Shown in pieces: positions 7,608 to 17,508 of a DNA stretch of 64,000 bases. Origin of the DNA: Phocaeicola abscessus CCUG 55929 (lineage in GTDB: Bacteria > Bacteroidota > Bacteroidia > Bacteroidales > Bacteroidaceae); NCBI RefSeq assembly GCF_000312445.1, contig NZ_HE997182.1, positions 298,913-362,912 of the forward strand, given 5' to 3'. Both the position numbers and the translations under genes were made by a program. Every line of letters starts with the position of its first letter. Within the stretch, counting starts at the first letter, position 1. A model generated the notes under the pieces. It was not told the DNA's origin, searched no databases, and worked only from the letters and a program-made list of their open reading frames with translations.

Positions 7608-10112
7608 ATGAATGTCATCAAAAGACTCCTGCCGGATTTTATCGCTGTGATCGTATTCATCGTCATCTCTTTCGCCTATTTTACGCCGACAGTGTTCGAA
7701 GGGCGGATCCTGTTCCGTCACGACGCTTCAGAGGGAGTCAGTGCCGGGAGGGAAGCCCAAGCCTATTATGAACGGACGGGTGAACGGACCCGCTGGACGA
7801 ATTCGATCTTCGGAGGCATGCCCACCTATCAGATGTCGCCGAGTTATTCATCGACGGATACCTTAAAGGGGGTGGAAAAGCTTTATCACCTATTCCTTCC
7901 GACGTATGTCTGGTACGTTTTCGCAATGTTGTTAGGGTTCTATATCCTATTGCGCGCATTCGATTTCAACGTTTGGTTAGCCACTTTCGGCGCGATGATT
8001 TGGGCTTTCTCTTCTTATTTTTTCATTTTGATTGCGGCAGGACATATCTGGAAATTCGTCACCTTAGCTTACATCCCGCCGACCATCGCCGGCCTGGTCC
8101 TGACTTATAAGGGAAAGTATCTGTGGGGGGGATTTCTAACCGCTCTGTTCGTCGCCTTGCAGATCATGTCGAACCATGTCCAGATGAGTTATTATTTCCT
8201 CTTTGTCATCTTGTTCATGGTCGTCGCTTTTGCCGTCCAAGCATACCGAAAGGGAGAAATGTCCCGATTCTGGAAAGCGACGGGGGTCATCGCGCTGGCG
8301 GGAATGACGGGGATTTGCATCAACCTCTCCAACTTATACCATACGTACCAATACAGCAAAGAGACAATGCGAAGCAAAAGCGAGCTTGTGAAACAGGATC
8401 GCGAAAACCAGACGAAAGGAGGCTTGGAACGCGATTACATTACCCAATGGAGTTACGGAACGGGGGAGACATTCTCGTTATTGATCCCGAACGTAAAGGG
8501 AGGCGCCTCCGTCCCGCTGTCGCAGAACGAGAAGGCGATGAGCAAGGCCAATCCCGCTTATAATTACATATACAATCAGTTGGGACAGTATTGGGGAGAA
8601 CAGCCGGGCACCTCCGGCCCCGTTTATGTGGGCGCCTTTGTGGCATTCCTCTTCCTGTTAGGTTCATTTATTGTAAAAGGGCCGATGAAATGGGCGCTTC
8701 TGGTGGGCACCATCCTGTCCGTCCTCCTCTCTTGGGGAAAGAACTTCATGGGTTTCACGGATTTCTTCCTCGATGTCGTACCGATGTACGATAAGTTCAG
8801 GGCCGTTTCATCCATCTTGGTGATCGCCGAATTTACCATGCCGCTATTGGCCATCATGGCATTGAGAGAAATCATCCGTCAACCGCAGCTATGGAAAAAG
8901 CGTCCGAAAGCTTTTGTCGTCAGCTTCGCCGCAACAGGCATCGTTTGTTTGCTGTTCGCCATCGCGCCGACATTCTTTTTTCCCAGTTTCGTCTCTTCGG
9001 CGGAGATACAAGCGCTGCAAAGCATCCCCGCGGAACAGTTAGCCCCACTGCTGAGTAACCTGACCGATATGCGTGTCAGCATTTTCACTTCGGATGCCTG
9101 GCGCAGCTTCCTGTTCATTCTGATCGGATCGGCGATTCTGCTAGCCTATTGCACGGGGAAGATCAAAGTACGACTGACCGTCGTCTCGCTCTTTTTGCTT
9201 TGTCTGATCGATCTATGGACGGTGAATAAACGGTATCTGTACGACGGCCTATTCGTCCCACAGTCGGCCCGGATCGATTCCTTCCTGCCGTCGGATACCG
9301 ACAAGCAGATCTTGGCGGATAAGGCTTTGGATTACCGCGTGCTGAATTTGTCGACGAATACTTTTAACGAAAACTTCACCGCTTATTGGCATAAGAGCAT
9401 AGGCGGTTACCATGCGGCAAAACTTCGCCGATATCAGGAAATGATAGAAGCGCATATTTCCAAAGAAATGACTCGGCTCTATCAGGCCATCGTGCAGGCG
9501 AACGGCGATATGACGCGGTTAGACGCTTCGGAATTCCCCGTCTTGAACATGCTGAACACAAGGTACGTGATCCTACCTTTGCAGGGAGGGCAGACCACCT
9601 CCGTACTGAATCCTTATGCGTTGGGAAACGCGTGGTTCGTCGACAAGGTTCGAACCGTAAAAAATGCGAACGAGGAAATAAACGCTTTGCATGAGATCAA
9701 TCCTAAGGAGATCGCTGTCGTCGACGAATCGTTCGGCAAACGGATCCAAACAACGAATGTTATCGATTCCACCCGATCGGTCAAACTGATCGCGTACGAG
9801 CCCAACCGCTTAACATATGAAGCGGACTCGAAAAACGGAGGCGTGATCGTCTTTTCCGAAATCTATTATCCCGGATGGACGGCAACCATCGACGGACAGG
9901 AGGCGCCCTTCGGACGGGCCGACTATATCCTGCGGGCGATGAGCGTCCCGGCAGGAAGGCATACCGTCGTCTTCGATTTCCATCCGAAGTCGTTGGCTTT
10001 GACCGAGAAGATCGCTTACACGGGCATAGGCCTATTGGTGCTCGTCGCAATCGTCCTCGCCTTCCAGACCTTTCAATATCTGAAGAAAAACATCAAAACA
10101 GGAACAAATTAA
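7608..10112 (+). CDS. YfhO-family multi-pass membrane protein
   Basis: 834 residues. After a short N-terminal helix and a loop rich in charged residues, about a dozen hydrophobic segments lie between residues 95 and 550 (for example YVWYVFAMLLGFYILLRAF), followed by a soluble region (about 560-800) and a last helix (IAYTGIGLLVLVAIVLAF). This is the pattern of the Bacteroidetes YfhO family (PF09586), distant relatives of GT-C glycosyltransferases; in Gram-positive bacteria YfhO glycosylates lipoteichoic acid. The exact substrate here is unknown. The next gene starts nine bases after its stop, so membrane glycan handling with the GH92 mannosidase is plausible but inferred. Confidence 0.85.
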   Translation: MNVIKRLLPDFIAVIVFIVISFAYFTPTVFEGRILFRHDASEGVSAGREAQAYYERTGERTRWTNSIFGGMPTYQMSPSYSSTDTLKGVEKLYHLFLPTYVWYVFAMLLGFYILLRAFDFNVWLATFGAMIWAFSSYFFILIAAGHIWKFVTLAYIPPTIAGLVLTYKGKYLWGGFLTALFVALQIMSNHVQMSYYFLFVILFMVVAFAVQAYRKGEMSRFWKATGVIALAGMTGICINLSNLYHTYQYSKETMRSKSELVKQDRENQTKGGLERDYITQWSYGTGETFSLLIPNVKGGASVPLSQNEKAMSKANPAYNYIYNQLGQYWGEQPGTSGPVYVGAFVAFLFLLGSFIVKGPMKWALLVGTILSVLLSWGKNFMGFTDFFLDVVPMYDKFRAVSSILVIAEFTMPLLAIMALREIIRQPQLWKKRPKAFVVSFAATGIVCLLFAIAPTFFFPSFVSSAEIQALQSIPAEQLAPLLSNLTDMRVSIFTSDAWRSFLFILIGSAILLAYCTGKIKVRLTVVSLFLLCLIDLWTVNKRYLYDGLFVPQSARIDSFLPSDTDKQILADKALDYRVLNLSTNTFNENFTAYWHKSIGGYHAAKLRRYQEMIEAHISKEMTRLYQAIVQANGDMTRLDASEFPVLNMLNTRYVILPLQGGQTTSVLNPYALGNAWFVDKVRTVKNANEEINALHEINPKEIAVVDESFGKRIQTTNVIDSTRSVKLIAYEPNRLTYEADSKNGGVIVFSEIYYPGWTATIDGQEAPFGRADYILRAMSVPAGRHTVVFDFHPKSLALTEKIAYTGIGLLVLVAIVLAFQTFQYLKKNIKTGTN

Positions 10113-10121
10113 ATACTCAAT

Positions 10122-12431
10122 ATGCGTAAATTAGGATTATGGACGGCAACGCTTTTGTTCAGCTTGAACGGGAATGCCATAAACTGGGCGGCGGTAAGGT
10201 CGACAAACGATTACAAGAATCCGGTGGATTATGTCAATCCGTTGATGGGAACCGATTCGAAATTCACGCTCTCCAACGGCAACACGTACCCGGCTATCGC
10301 TTTGCCGTGGGGGATGAACTGCTGGATGCCTCAAACGGGGAAAATGGGCGACGGATGGGCTTATACCTACGGTGCGGACAAGATCCGCGGCTTCAAGCAG
10401 ACGCACCAGCCGAGCCCCTGGATAAACGACTACGGCCAGTTCTCCCTCATGCCGCTCACCGGCCACCTGAAGATCGACGAAAATGAACGCGCTTCCTGGT
10501 TCTCGCACAAGGCGGAGGTAGCCACTCCCTTTTATTACAGCGTCTATTTGGCCGACTATGACGTAACGACTGAAATCACTCCGACCGAACGAGCGGCTTA
10601 CTTCCGTTTTCATTTCCCTCAGACAAATCACGCTTACCTCTTAATCGACGCTTTCGACCAGGGATCGTACATCAAGATCATTCCTGAAGAGCAGACAATC
10701 ATCGGATACACCACCCGAAACAGCGGCGGCGTACCGTCGAATTTCAAAAACTATTTCATCGTCAAATTCGACGCCCCTTTTACGTATAACAAAGTATGGG
10801 CGGACAATAATATCGTGGAAAATCAACTGGAGCTGACCGCCGATCACGCAGGAGCCGCCGTCGGTTTCGATGCCGAACATGGAACGATGATTCATGCCGC
10901 AGTAGCTTCTTCGTTCATCAGTTGGGAACAGGCCGAACGGAATCTGAACGAGTTGGAAGGCCTCAGTTTCGACGATACGAAAGAAGCGGCATACGATCGA
11001 TGGAACGAGGTCTTGGGGAAAATAAAGGTAGAGGATCCGAACGTCGATCATTTGCGCACGTTTTATTCCTGCCTCTACCGATCTGTCCTCTTCCCTCGCC
11101 AGTTCTTCGAGTACGATGCGGCCGGAAAGCCTGTCCATTACAGTCCGTACGACGGAGAAGTGCACGAGGGTTATCTGTTCACCGATACCGGCTTTTGGGA
11201 TACGTTCCGTTGCCTCTTCCCGTTAGTCAACTTCGTTTATCCTTCAATGGGAGAGAAGATGCAGGAAGGCCTGTTGAACGCATATATGGAAAGCGGATTC
11301 TTCCCCGAGTGGGCCAGTCCGGGACATCGCGATTGCATGATCGGCAACAACTCGGCTCCCGTCGTGGCCGACGCGTATTTAAAAGGCGTCACGAAAGCGG
11401 ATGCGGCACAGATGTTCGAAGGCTTGCTGAAAGGCGCCGGCAGCGTGCATCCGAAGATTAGTTCGACCGGCCGCACCGGTTATCGCTATTACAACGAGTT
11501 GGGCTATATCCCTTACGACGTACATATCGACGAAAACGTAGCCCGTACCTTGGAATATGCTTACGACGACTGGTGCATCTATCGGATGGGAAAGGAATTG
11601 GGACGGCCGGAAAGCGAGATCGCCATCTTCAAGCAACGTTGTCGAAACTATCGGAATGTGTTCGATCCGGCGCACAAACTCATGCGGGGAAAGAACAAGG
11701 ACGGGCAGTTCCAATCGCCTTTCAGCCCTTTCAAATGGGGCGACGCCTTTACCGAAGGGAACAGCTGGCATTACACATGGAGCGTTTTCCACGACGTGCA
11801 AGGTTTGATCGACTTGATGGGCGGCCGGGAAGAATTCGTACAGATGCTGGACTCCGTCTTTAAGGTTCCGCCGATCTTCGACGACAGCTATTACGGAAAA
11901 ACCATTCACGAGATTCGCGAGATGCAAATCATGAACTTCGGCAACTATGCACACGGCAACCAACCGATCCAACACATGATCTATCTTTACAATTATGCCG
12001 GTCGGCCCTGGAAAGCGCAGTTCTTACTGCGCGAAGTCATGAACCGCCTGTATGCTGCCACGCCCGACGGCTATTGCGGCGACGAAGACAACGGACAGAC
12101 CTCGGCTTGGTACGTCTTTACCGCCTTGGGCTTCTATCCCGTTTGTCCGGGCAGCAATCAATACGTAGTCGGCACTCCTTATTTCAAGAAGGCAGTCGTA
12201 TCGCTGGAAAACGGTAAGGAAATCGTTATCAGCGCTCCGAATAACAGTGACGAAAACTGCTACATCAAATCGATGACTTACAACAAACACAAGTACACCA
12301 AGAATTATCTGAATCATTTCGACTTACTGAAAGGCGCTCAAATCTCTTTCGATATGAATAATCGACCTGTGACCAACCGAGGAATCGATGACCGCGATTT
12401 TCCTTATTCACTCTCGAATGAGGAAAAGTAA
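10122..12431 (+). CDS. GH92 family alpha-mannosidase (secreted)
   Basis: 769 residues with a signal peptide (MRKLGLWTATLLFSLNGNA). Family hallmarks: YVNPLMGTDSKFTLSNGNTY and PAIALPWGMNCWMP at the N-terminus, the HGNQPIQHMIYLYNYAG segment, EGNSWHYTWSVFHDVQGL around the catalytic region, and GYCGDEDNGQTSAWYVFTAL near the C-terminus. GH92 enzymes are calcium-dependent exo-alpha-mannosidases acting mostly on N-glycan or yeast mannan side chains. It follows the yfhO-like gene by nine bases and shares its promoter. The linkage specificity cannot be told from sequence alone. Confidence 0.94.
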   Translation: MRKLGLWTATLLFSLNGNAINWAAVRSTNDYKNPVDYVNPLMGTDSKFTLSNGNTYPAIALPWGMNCWMPQTGKMGDGWAYTYGADKIRGFKQTHQPSPWINDYGQFSLMPLTGHLKIDENERASWFSHKAEVATPFYYSVYLADYDVTTEITPTERAAYFRFHFPQTNHAYLLIDAFDQGSYIKIIPEEQTIIGYTTRNSGGVPSNFKNYFIVKFDAPFTYNKVWADNNIVENQLELTADHAGAAVGFDAEHGTMIHAAVASSFISWEQAERNLNELEGLSFDDTKEAAYDRWNEVLGKIKVEDPNVDHLRTFYSCLYRSVLFPRQFFEYDAAGKPVHYSPYDGEVHEGYLFTDTGFWDTFRCLFPLVNFVYPSMGEKMQEGLLNAYMESGFFPEWASPGHRDCMIGNNSAPVVADAYLKGVTKADAAQMFEGLLKGAGSVHPKISSTGRTGYRYYNELGYIPYDVHIDENVARTLEYAYDDWCIYRMGKELGRPESEIAIFKQRCRNYRNVFDPAHKLMRGKNKDGQFQSPFSPFKWGDAFTEGNSWHYTWSVFHDVQGLIDLMGGREEFVQMLDSVFKVPPIFDDSYYGKTIHEIREMQIMNFGNYAHGNQPIQHMIYLYNYAGRPWKAQFLLREVMNRLYAATPDGYCGDEDNGQTSAWYVFTALGFYPVCPGSNQYVVGTPYFKKAVVSLENGKEIVISAPNNSDENCYIKSMTYNKHKYTKNYLNHFDLLKGAQISFDMNNRPVTNRGIDDRDFPYSLSNEEK

Positions 12432-12490
12432 TACGAAATTAGTATGAAAGGAACTAAAAAAAGATCTGTTCGTCGACGTCCCGAACCCTG

Positions 12491-12720
12491 CCGGATACGT
12501 TGGAAAACCTGCCCGTTGACGTCCCGGATCCCGCCGGATACGTTGGGTAACCTAAAATTCGACGTTCCGTATCTTGTCGGATAGGTTGGACAACCTGTCC
12601 GTTGAGGTTAGACGACCTCAAATTTGACGTTTCGGACGTATCCGGATAGGTTATCCAACCTATCCGACGGGATAAACAACCTTGCCGACGGGATTCGGAA
12701 CGTGTCCGGCTACGTTGTGG
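12491..12720. repeat. Array of degenerate 43-bp repeats built from short palindromes
   Basis: The core CCGGATAsGTTGG recurs at 12491, 12534 and 12577 (43-base steps) and then, more diverged, at 12642 and 12706 (about one and a half steps each). Several cores extend into small perfect hairpins, for example AGGTTG-ga-CAACCT near 12582 and ATAGGTT-atcc-AACCTAT near 12646. Spacers carry a second motif, GACGTyCCG. The array fills the 350-base gap between two convergent genes (GH92 and a glycosyltransferase) and has no ORF. Confidence 0.7.
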
Positions 12721-12781
12721 GACGCGACTCTATCCGTTTGGACGATACATGAAAATGTCCGATCGCACAGTGCACCGGTAC

Positions 12782-13543
12782 CTAAAAGGTAAAGTTGCGG
12801 AGAACGAACCAGGCGTGCCGAAGTACGGTAGCAAAAAACCCATAATGCTTTGACATAATGCGAAAGCGCTCTCTCAAGGAAGCCTGGTGATTTTCGGTAG
12901 TCATACCCTCATTCAAATAGTCGATCAACGTCAGGTGAGTATGGTGAGTAACAGCTGCCTGCTTCAGAATCCGGACGCACCAGTCGAAATCGGCCGAAAA
13001 ACGATAGGTTAAATCGTACGGCGTAGCTTTCGCCAATTTCGTTCTGGCAAAGAAAGCCTGATGACAGACCAGCATCCCGTTCTCAAAACTTTTCCACGTT
13101 AACTTTTTCGGAGGAGAGAGGCGGCGCTTATGAAGGAAATGCCCCTCGGCGTCTACGATATCGGTATCGCCGTAGATCACATCCGGCAGCTCCATACCGC
13201 GTAGGGAATGGACCATCCGTTGCAGCGTATCGTCCTCATGAAACGCATCGCCGGCGTTCAGGAAACAGATATAATCGCCCGTCGCCAGGGCGATGCCTTT
13301 GTTCATGGCATCGTAAAGTCCGTTATCGGGCTCACTGACGACAATACTGATCATTGGCCTGTAGCGATCGACGATATGCATGGTACCGTCTGTCGAACCT
13401 CCGTCGACAATAATGTATTCTACGTTGCGATAAGTTTGCGTAACGATACTCTGAATCGTATCGTTCAACACGTTCTCCGCATTGTACGTAACGGTGACGA
13501 TAGAGAATCTGGGGTGCGGGTGGGCAGGATGAATATTAGGCAT
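12782..13543 (-). CDS. Family 2 glycosyltransferase
   Basis: 253 residues. A GT-A fold is clear: FSIVTVTYNAENVLNDTI at the N-terminus, EYIIVDGGSTDGT (nucleotide-sugar binding), SEPDNGLYDAMNKGI, and YICFLNAGDAFHED in place of the DxD motif, the typical pattern of the WcaA-like GT2 subgroup. The C-terminal part carries RFSADFDWCVRIL. It is the last gene of a six-gene leftward cluster for a surface polysaccharide; its start overlaps the preceding GT4 gene by eight bases. Sugar donor and acceptor are unknown. Confidence 0.92.
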   Translation of the reverse strand: MPNIHPAHPHPRFSIVTVTYNAENVLNDTIQSIVTQTYRNVEYIIVDGGSTDGTMHIVDRYRPMISIVVSEPDNGLYDAMNKGIALATGDYICFLNAGDAFHEDDTLQRMVHSLRGMELPDVIYGDTDIVDAEGHFLHKRRLSPPKKLTWKSFENGMLVCHQAFFARTKLAKATPYDLTYRFSADFDWCVRILKQAAVTHHTHLTLIDYLNEGMTTENHQASLRERFRIMSKHYGFFATVLRHAWFVLRNFTF

Positions 13544-14795
13544 GGCCGGCGGTAATCATGTGATATAAATGGATGTATTGCTTAGCTACCTGATTTTTGG
13601 AATAAGCGGATACGGCTTTGCGGCGTGCACTTTCGCTCAATCTTTCGTATTCTTGAGATAAAGCCCATTCGATACCGTTTGCCAAATCTTCGGCAGATCG
13701 ATAGCGAGCAACGTATCCGTTGTGCAAATGATCAACCATCTCCGGAATTCCCCCGACATGGAAGGCCACGCACGGAATTCCACACGACATGGCTTCCATT
13801 ATGGTATTCGGGAGATTTTCCATCAAGGAAGAGGTGACGTACAGATCGACGGCGTTGTAGATGTTTACCAATTCTTTCTCATCGCTGATATAGTTCATGG
13901 CATAACAGGGAAAAGGAAACAAAGCTGCAAAGCGGTCTGCATTTTGTCCAAATATGACGACTCCGAAGTCCTTACTCCAATGCGAACTCCTCCCGGCCAA
14001 AAGTCGACACGCTTCGATCAGGTAATCGATGCCCTTTTGTTTATTCGTTAGTTTGACCGAGCCGAAGAGCAGCAACTTCTTATCTTCTGGCAAGCGGCAA
14101 TACTTGCGGGCTTGCCGTTTATCACGCGGGCGGAACAGATCTACATCGATCGGGTTAGGAATACTCCTCACCGTCATCCCTTGAATGAGCCGGCTCTCCT
14201 CTGCTCGCTCGGCTATCCACCGGCTGCATCCCACAAAAGTAAGATTCGCTCCCTGATACATACGTTTCTTACGCTGAAAAGTCCGGTACGACAGATCTCT
14301 TTTCCCTCTCCTGCCAAGTAAGGGGCAATCGTAGCATTCTGTCCGATACTTCTCGCACGTATCGGCATGATGGCATATACCCGTCACCGGCCACATATCG
14401 TGCATGGTCCACACGATCGGTTTCCCGGACCGAATTATTTTCCGAATGCCTTTTAACGAAAGCATCCCTTGATTGATCCAATGCAAATGAATGATATCGG
14501 CTTGTGCAAATTCCGGCAGAGAGGTAATATCCGTTCCCGTATTGGCTATATCTACCGCAAACAAGTTCGTTTTGCTGAAGCGATTGGACACCCAGATGAG
14601 GAATCGCTCCCAAAGGAAGTTCCAAGTCGTTTTCCACGACTTACGGAGCTGGACGACGCTGCTCTCCTCCGTTTGCTTGTCCCGGACAAGCATCTTTGTC
14701 TTCATACCGTTGTCGATCAAGGCCTTCATCAGTCTGTCGGCTGCGATAGCCGCACCTCCTATACGTTCGGATGTGTTGACGATCAGTACCCTCAT
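13536..14795 (-). CDS. Family 4 glycosyltransferase (GT-B fold)
   Basis: The best start is the ATG at 14795, giving MRVLIVNTSERIGGAAIAAD, the normal N-terminus of GT4 enzymes; the in-frame ATG at 14831 would add 12 residues with no family resemblance. Two Rossmann halves are visible: the N-terminal half with DIIHLHWINQGMLS and PIVWTMHDMWPVTGICHHAD, and the C-terminal GT4 half with LLLFGSVKLTNKQKGIDYLI and the retaining-enzyme motif SLMENLPNTIMEAMSCGIP (Glu at the donor site). It probably adds a sugar to the repeat unit of the surface glycan made by this cluster. Confidence 0.93.
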   Translation of the reverse strand: MRVLIVNTSERIGGAAIAADRLMKALIDNGMKTKMLVRDKQTEESSVVQLRKSWKTTWNFLWERFLIWVSNRFSKTNLFAVDIANTGTDITSLPEFAQADIIHLHWINQGMLSLKGIRKIIRSGKPIVWTMHDMWPVTGICHHADTCEKYRTECYDCPLLGRRGKRDLSYRTFQRKKRMYQGANLTFVGCSRWIAERAEESRLIQGMTVRSIPNPIDVDLFRPRDKRQARKYCRLPEDKKLLLFGSVKLTNKQKGIDYLIEACRLLAGRSSHWSKDFGVVIFGQNADRFAALFPFPCYAMNYISDEKELVNIYNAVDLYVTSSLMENLPNTIMEAMSCGIPCVAFHVGGIPEMVDHLHNGYVARYRSAEDLANGIEWALSQEYERLSESARRKAVSAYSKNQVAKQYIHLYHMITAGHA

Positions 14796-14854
14796 GATTT
14801 CTTTTTCTGCAAAGGTATATTTTTTAAGCATAGGGTGCAGCTTTTATAAAGACT

Positions 14855-15766
14855 TTATGCACCGAAATCTCCCCGCAGCATACGCTTGATCCTTCGTATC
14901 GCTTTTGCGCGGAAGGAATTCGTTCTGGCGTAATAATCGGAATAAGCGTTGCGAGCCTGTTCATTCTCCTCGACGGGAACGATTCGATCGACTGTCAGCC
15001 GATGCATGTAAAGTTCCGACGAATACAGTCCGCCCCCTCCAGCATTGGTCCCGGTTCCGTCGAAGCCCGCATTCCTTACCAACGACTTCCCGACATTCAG
15101 AGAAAGGATGTCGCGGAGAAACAGAGAAGCATTCCAACGGATAGCCCACGAGTCGTTTTTACCTTCGGTCTGCCGACGAAGCATTCGGGTATAGCCATAC
15201 TTCCCGTCGAAATCGAAGGCATGCGTCAACTTCCGTTGCCGTAACTCGCGGAGCAAGGCTTTTCCATCCGGATTAAAGTATTTCCAGGCGCGTTTCCACG
15301 TCGCCCATCCCCAGCTTCCCGTCCATTTGATCAAAAACGTATCCGGAAGTTTGTCGTTTCGAACATAATCGCAGGCCTGAACATGTCCCACCTTCGGTTC
15401 GTCCTTATAGATTTCCAGTGCATCGTTCATGAATGACAGGAAATAAGGAGCAAGGATCAAATCGTCTTCGACGACGATGACCTTGCCATGTATCGTTACT
15501 TTTTCCGTCACACCGCGGATAATACTTTCCGCCAATCCTCGGTTCGATTCGTTTTCTATGGCGGTAACCGACTTGAATCCTTCGATGGAATGGACGAATT
15601 TTCGAACTTCTTCTACTTTCTTCCATCCGTTCGGATCCTTTGCTCCGTCCGAATAGACGAACAAGTCGCTCTCTGCAGCCAAGCTATTTTGTCGAAGCGA
15701 GGCCACACATCGCCGGGTATGTTCCAATCGATTATAGACAAACAGGAGAATGGGTGCGTAACTCAT
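14855..15766 (-). CDS. GT-A glycosyltransferase with an EDD motif (GT2/GNT-I-like)
   Basis: 303 residues. The start APILLFVYNRLEHTRRCVASL, the SNRGLAESIIRGVTE segment, KVIVVEDDLILAPYFLSFMN (EDD metal-binding motif as in GnT-I-like enzymes) and GSWGWATWKRAWKYF (WGWATW signature) identify the bacterial glycosyltransferase subgroup often annotated as GNT-I-like or sugar transferase. The C-terminus is very basic (RAKAIRRIKRMLRG), fitting inner-membrane contact. It lies 12 bases upstream of nothing else on this strand than the GT4 gene 59 bases on, and 12 bases after the next GT2 gene. The sugar is unknown. Confidence 0.88.
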   Translation of the reverse strand: MSYAPILLFVYNRLEHTRRCVASLRQNSLAAESDLFVYSDGAKDPNGWKKVEEVRKFVHSIEGFKSVTAIENESNRGLAESIIRGVTEKVTIHGKVIVVEDDLILAPYFLSFMNDALEIYKDEPKVGHVQACDYVRNDKLPDTFLIKWTGSWGWATWKRAWKYFNPDGKALLRELRQRKLTHAFDFDGKYGYTRMLRRQTEGKNDSWAIRWNASLFLRDILSLNVGKSLVRNAGFDGTGTNAGGGGLYSSELYMHRLTVDRIVPVEENEQARNAYSDYYARTNSFRAKAIRRIKRMLRGDFGA

Positions 15767-15778
15767 GATCGTATGCGT

Positions 15779-16669
15779 TTATGGGAGAATAAATGTCGGA
15801 GCTTTCCGAGCAACCGATTTTCTAATGGCACAGATATGTATGCTTTGAGACAGCAAATGGGCGGTCACCTTCAAATAGATTGCCGCATCTTTCCATGCCC
15901 GGCGACGAAGCGCTTTTGCCACCTGCTCGCAACCTCCGCCGATCGCTTTTACGAAACAATAATCAAACGAATGATTGATATTGGCATAAGCGGCGAAAAG
16001 ATAGACGGTCTTCGCCCGATATTCCATCGGTTTCGTAACCGCTCTTTTCTCGCGGTCGTGGTAGCCGAAGACCGGCGCATACACTATTTTATAACCATGG
16101 TACCGCAATCGGTTCGTAAAATCCAAATCCTCGCCGCAATGATAAAAGAGCGAAGAAAATCCTCCAACTTCTCTAAGCACTCGAACCGGTATCAGCCAAA
16201 AGGCGGCATTGACAAAAGACACTTCCGTGTAAGAGGAGGCAAGAACATCTGTCTTGTGTTGCAAATGGGCATAGTCGGCGAAGCCGAAATCCAACCGATC
16301 GCCCTTCCCCGTCAGATGCACCGGCGACAGAATGCCGAATTCCGGATGCAGCTCGCTCAATGCTACCAACGTCGCAACGGTATTCGGATCGATCCACGCA
16401 TCCTGATTCAGCAAAAAGACGAAATCGTATCGTTCCTCGAGAGCTATCTTCATCCCAATATTGTTGGCACGGCCGAAGCCTACGTTCGTGGAGTTTTGAA
16501 TCAAACGGACTTCCGGGTAATCTTTTCGGATACGTTCCACCGTCTTATCCTGCGAACCGTTGTCAATAACCATCACGTCCACCTTGAGGTCGGACGCTCG
16601 CAAACTGCACAGGCAGCGATCCATCCAGTGCTCGAAGTTGTAAGATATGACAATGGCTAACACTTTCAT
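15779..16669 (-). CDS. Family 2 glycosyltransferase (rhamnosyltransferase-like)
   Basis: 296 residues. MKVLAIVISYNFEHWMDRCL, VMVIDNGSQDKT, NSTNVGFGRANNIGMKIAL and DFVFLLNQDAWIDPNT follow the order seen in the WbbL/rhamnosyltransferase branch of GT2, where N-Q-D replaces the DxD. A second conserved block, FYHCGEDLDFTNRLRYHGYKI, contains the ED acidic pair and base region. The gene overlaps the upstream fucosyltransferase-like gene by four bases (ATGA), so translation is coupled. Rhamnose as donor is only a family guess. Confidence 0.9.
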   Translation of the reverse strand: MKVLAIVISYNFEHWMDRCLCSLRASDLKVDVMVIDNGSQDKTVERIRKDYPEVRLIQNSTNVGFGRANNIGMKIALEERYDFVFLLNQDAWIDPNTVATLVALSELHPEFGILSPVHLTGKGDRLDFGFADYAHLQHKTDVLASSYTEVSFVNAAFWLIPVRVLREVGGFSSLFYHCGEDLDFTNRLRYHGYKIVYAPVFGYHDREKRAVTKPMEYRAKTVYLFAAYANINHSFDYCFVKAIGGGCEQVAKALRRRAWKDAAIYLKVTAHLLSQSIHICAIRKSVARKAPTFILP

Positions 16670-17508
16670 AACGGCCTTTTTAATAATTCACAAGGGATAT
16701 TGCTTAATTGCGCTGCGGTCTCGGAATACGAGCTTTTTACCGATCCAATAATCTTCTCCGTTTTAGAGAGGATAAAGAGTTCGACAAGCGCATCCTGCAT
16801 CCCTTTTACGCTGTTACGATCAGTCGGTCTGCCAGAAGTCATAATATGGTGGCCGAAGCGTTTCTTCAGTAAGTACTTGTCCTCGTCGGAGTCGGAAGCC
16901 AAATAAAAACGAACATCCGGATCTTTGTCTATCTCTTGTCGTATACGTTCGATAAATAATTCCGTCGGACTCTCTCTTAAGGATGCGACGTTATCGGTCC
17001 GACGAATATGTATGCCGATTGTACGATCGGGGAAAGTCGTGCATACCTCGTCTATTCGCTTTTGTAAAGTGTCTATTGGCTGAAAAGAGCGAAAAGGCAT
17101 GCCTTCCTCGATCGGTTGAAAATAGACACAACTTGCCAAATACACATTCTTTCCATTTATCCAAGAACGGAAATCAAAATGTTGATAAAAGAGTTGCGTT
17201 GCACGATCTTCGTAAACACAATCGTCAAAACCTATCAGCTGAAATAACCGTGGCAACCATCCGTTTCTCTTTCGAGGGCGATCATATGCGATGAAATCGC
17301 TTTTTCTTGCCTCTCTCAGCACGACATGCCGTCTGTCGAACGGTTTAAACAATTCCTCGAAGCGGCAATTTAATCCTTTGTCTTTAAACCAGATAATATG
17401 CAATCGGCATTCCGTTCCTTGAATCATATTGAGGGCCGCGTCGATCGCCTTCATCCTGTTGGCAAGCCCTCCGACGGGAACCAGTGTAAGGCTTGTCGGT
17501 CTATTCAT
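16666..17508 (-). CDS. Fucosyltransferase-like glycosyltransferase
   Basis: 280 residues. The N-terminal VPVGGLANRMKAIDAAL resembles the GG-NR loop of GDP-fucose-using enzymes. The central TIGIHIRRTDNVASLRESP carries the HxRRxD motif that binds GDP-fucose in families GT11/GT23/NodZ-like, and VRFYLASDSDEDKYLLKKRF plus SVKSSYSETAAQLS are the usual C-terminal landmarks (D-D and S-S-x-S/F-S-xxAA). Activity as an alpha-fucosyltransferase is likely but not proven. It starts inside the end of the flippase gene (8-base overlap). Confidence 0.78.
   Translation of the reverse strand: MNRPTSLTLVPVGGLANRMKAIDAALNMIQGTECRLHIIWFKDKGLNCRFEELFKPFDRRHVVLREARKSDFIAYDRPRKRNGWLPRLFQLIGFDDCVYEDRATQLFYQHFDFRSWINGKNVYLASCVYFQPIEEGMPFRSFQPIDTLQKRIDEVCTTFPDRTIGIHIRRTDNVASLRESPTELFIERIRQEIDKDPDVRFYLASDSDEDKYLLKKRFGHHIMTSGRPTDRNSVKGMQDALVELFILSKTEKIIGSVKSSYSETAAQLSNIPCELLKRPL

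Noticed and set aside
8125..8131. G7 run in the yfhO-like gene as a phase-variation site
   Set aside because: Seven G is shorter than the two G9 tracts and codes an ordinary Trp-Gly-Gly; not distinct enough to claim.
15488..16660. Open plus-strand frame of 390 codons
   Set aside because: It lies opposite two clear glycosyltransferase genes, has no family features, and follows their codon structure (mirror of GC-rich codons).
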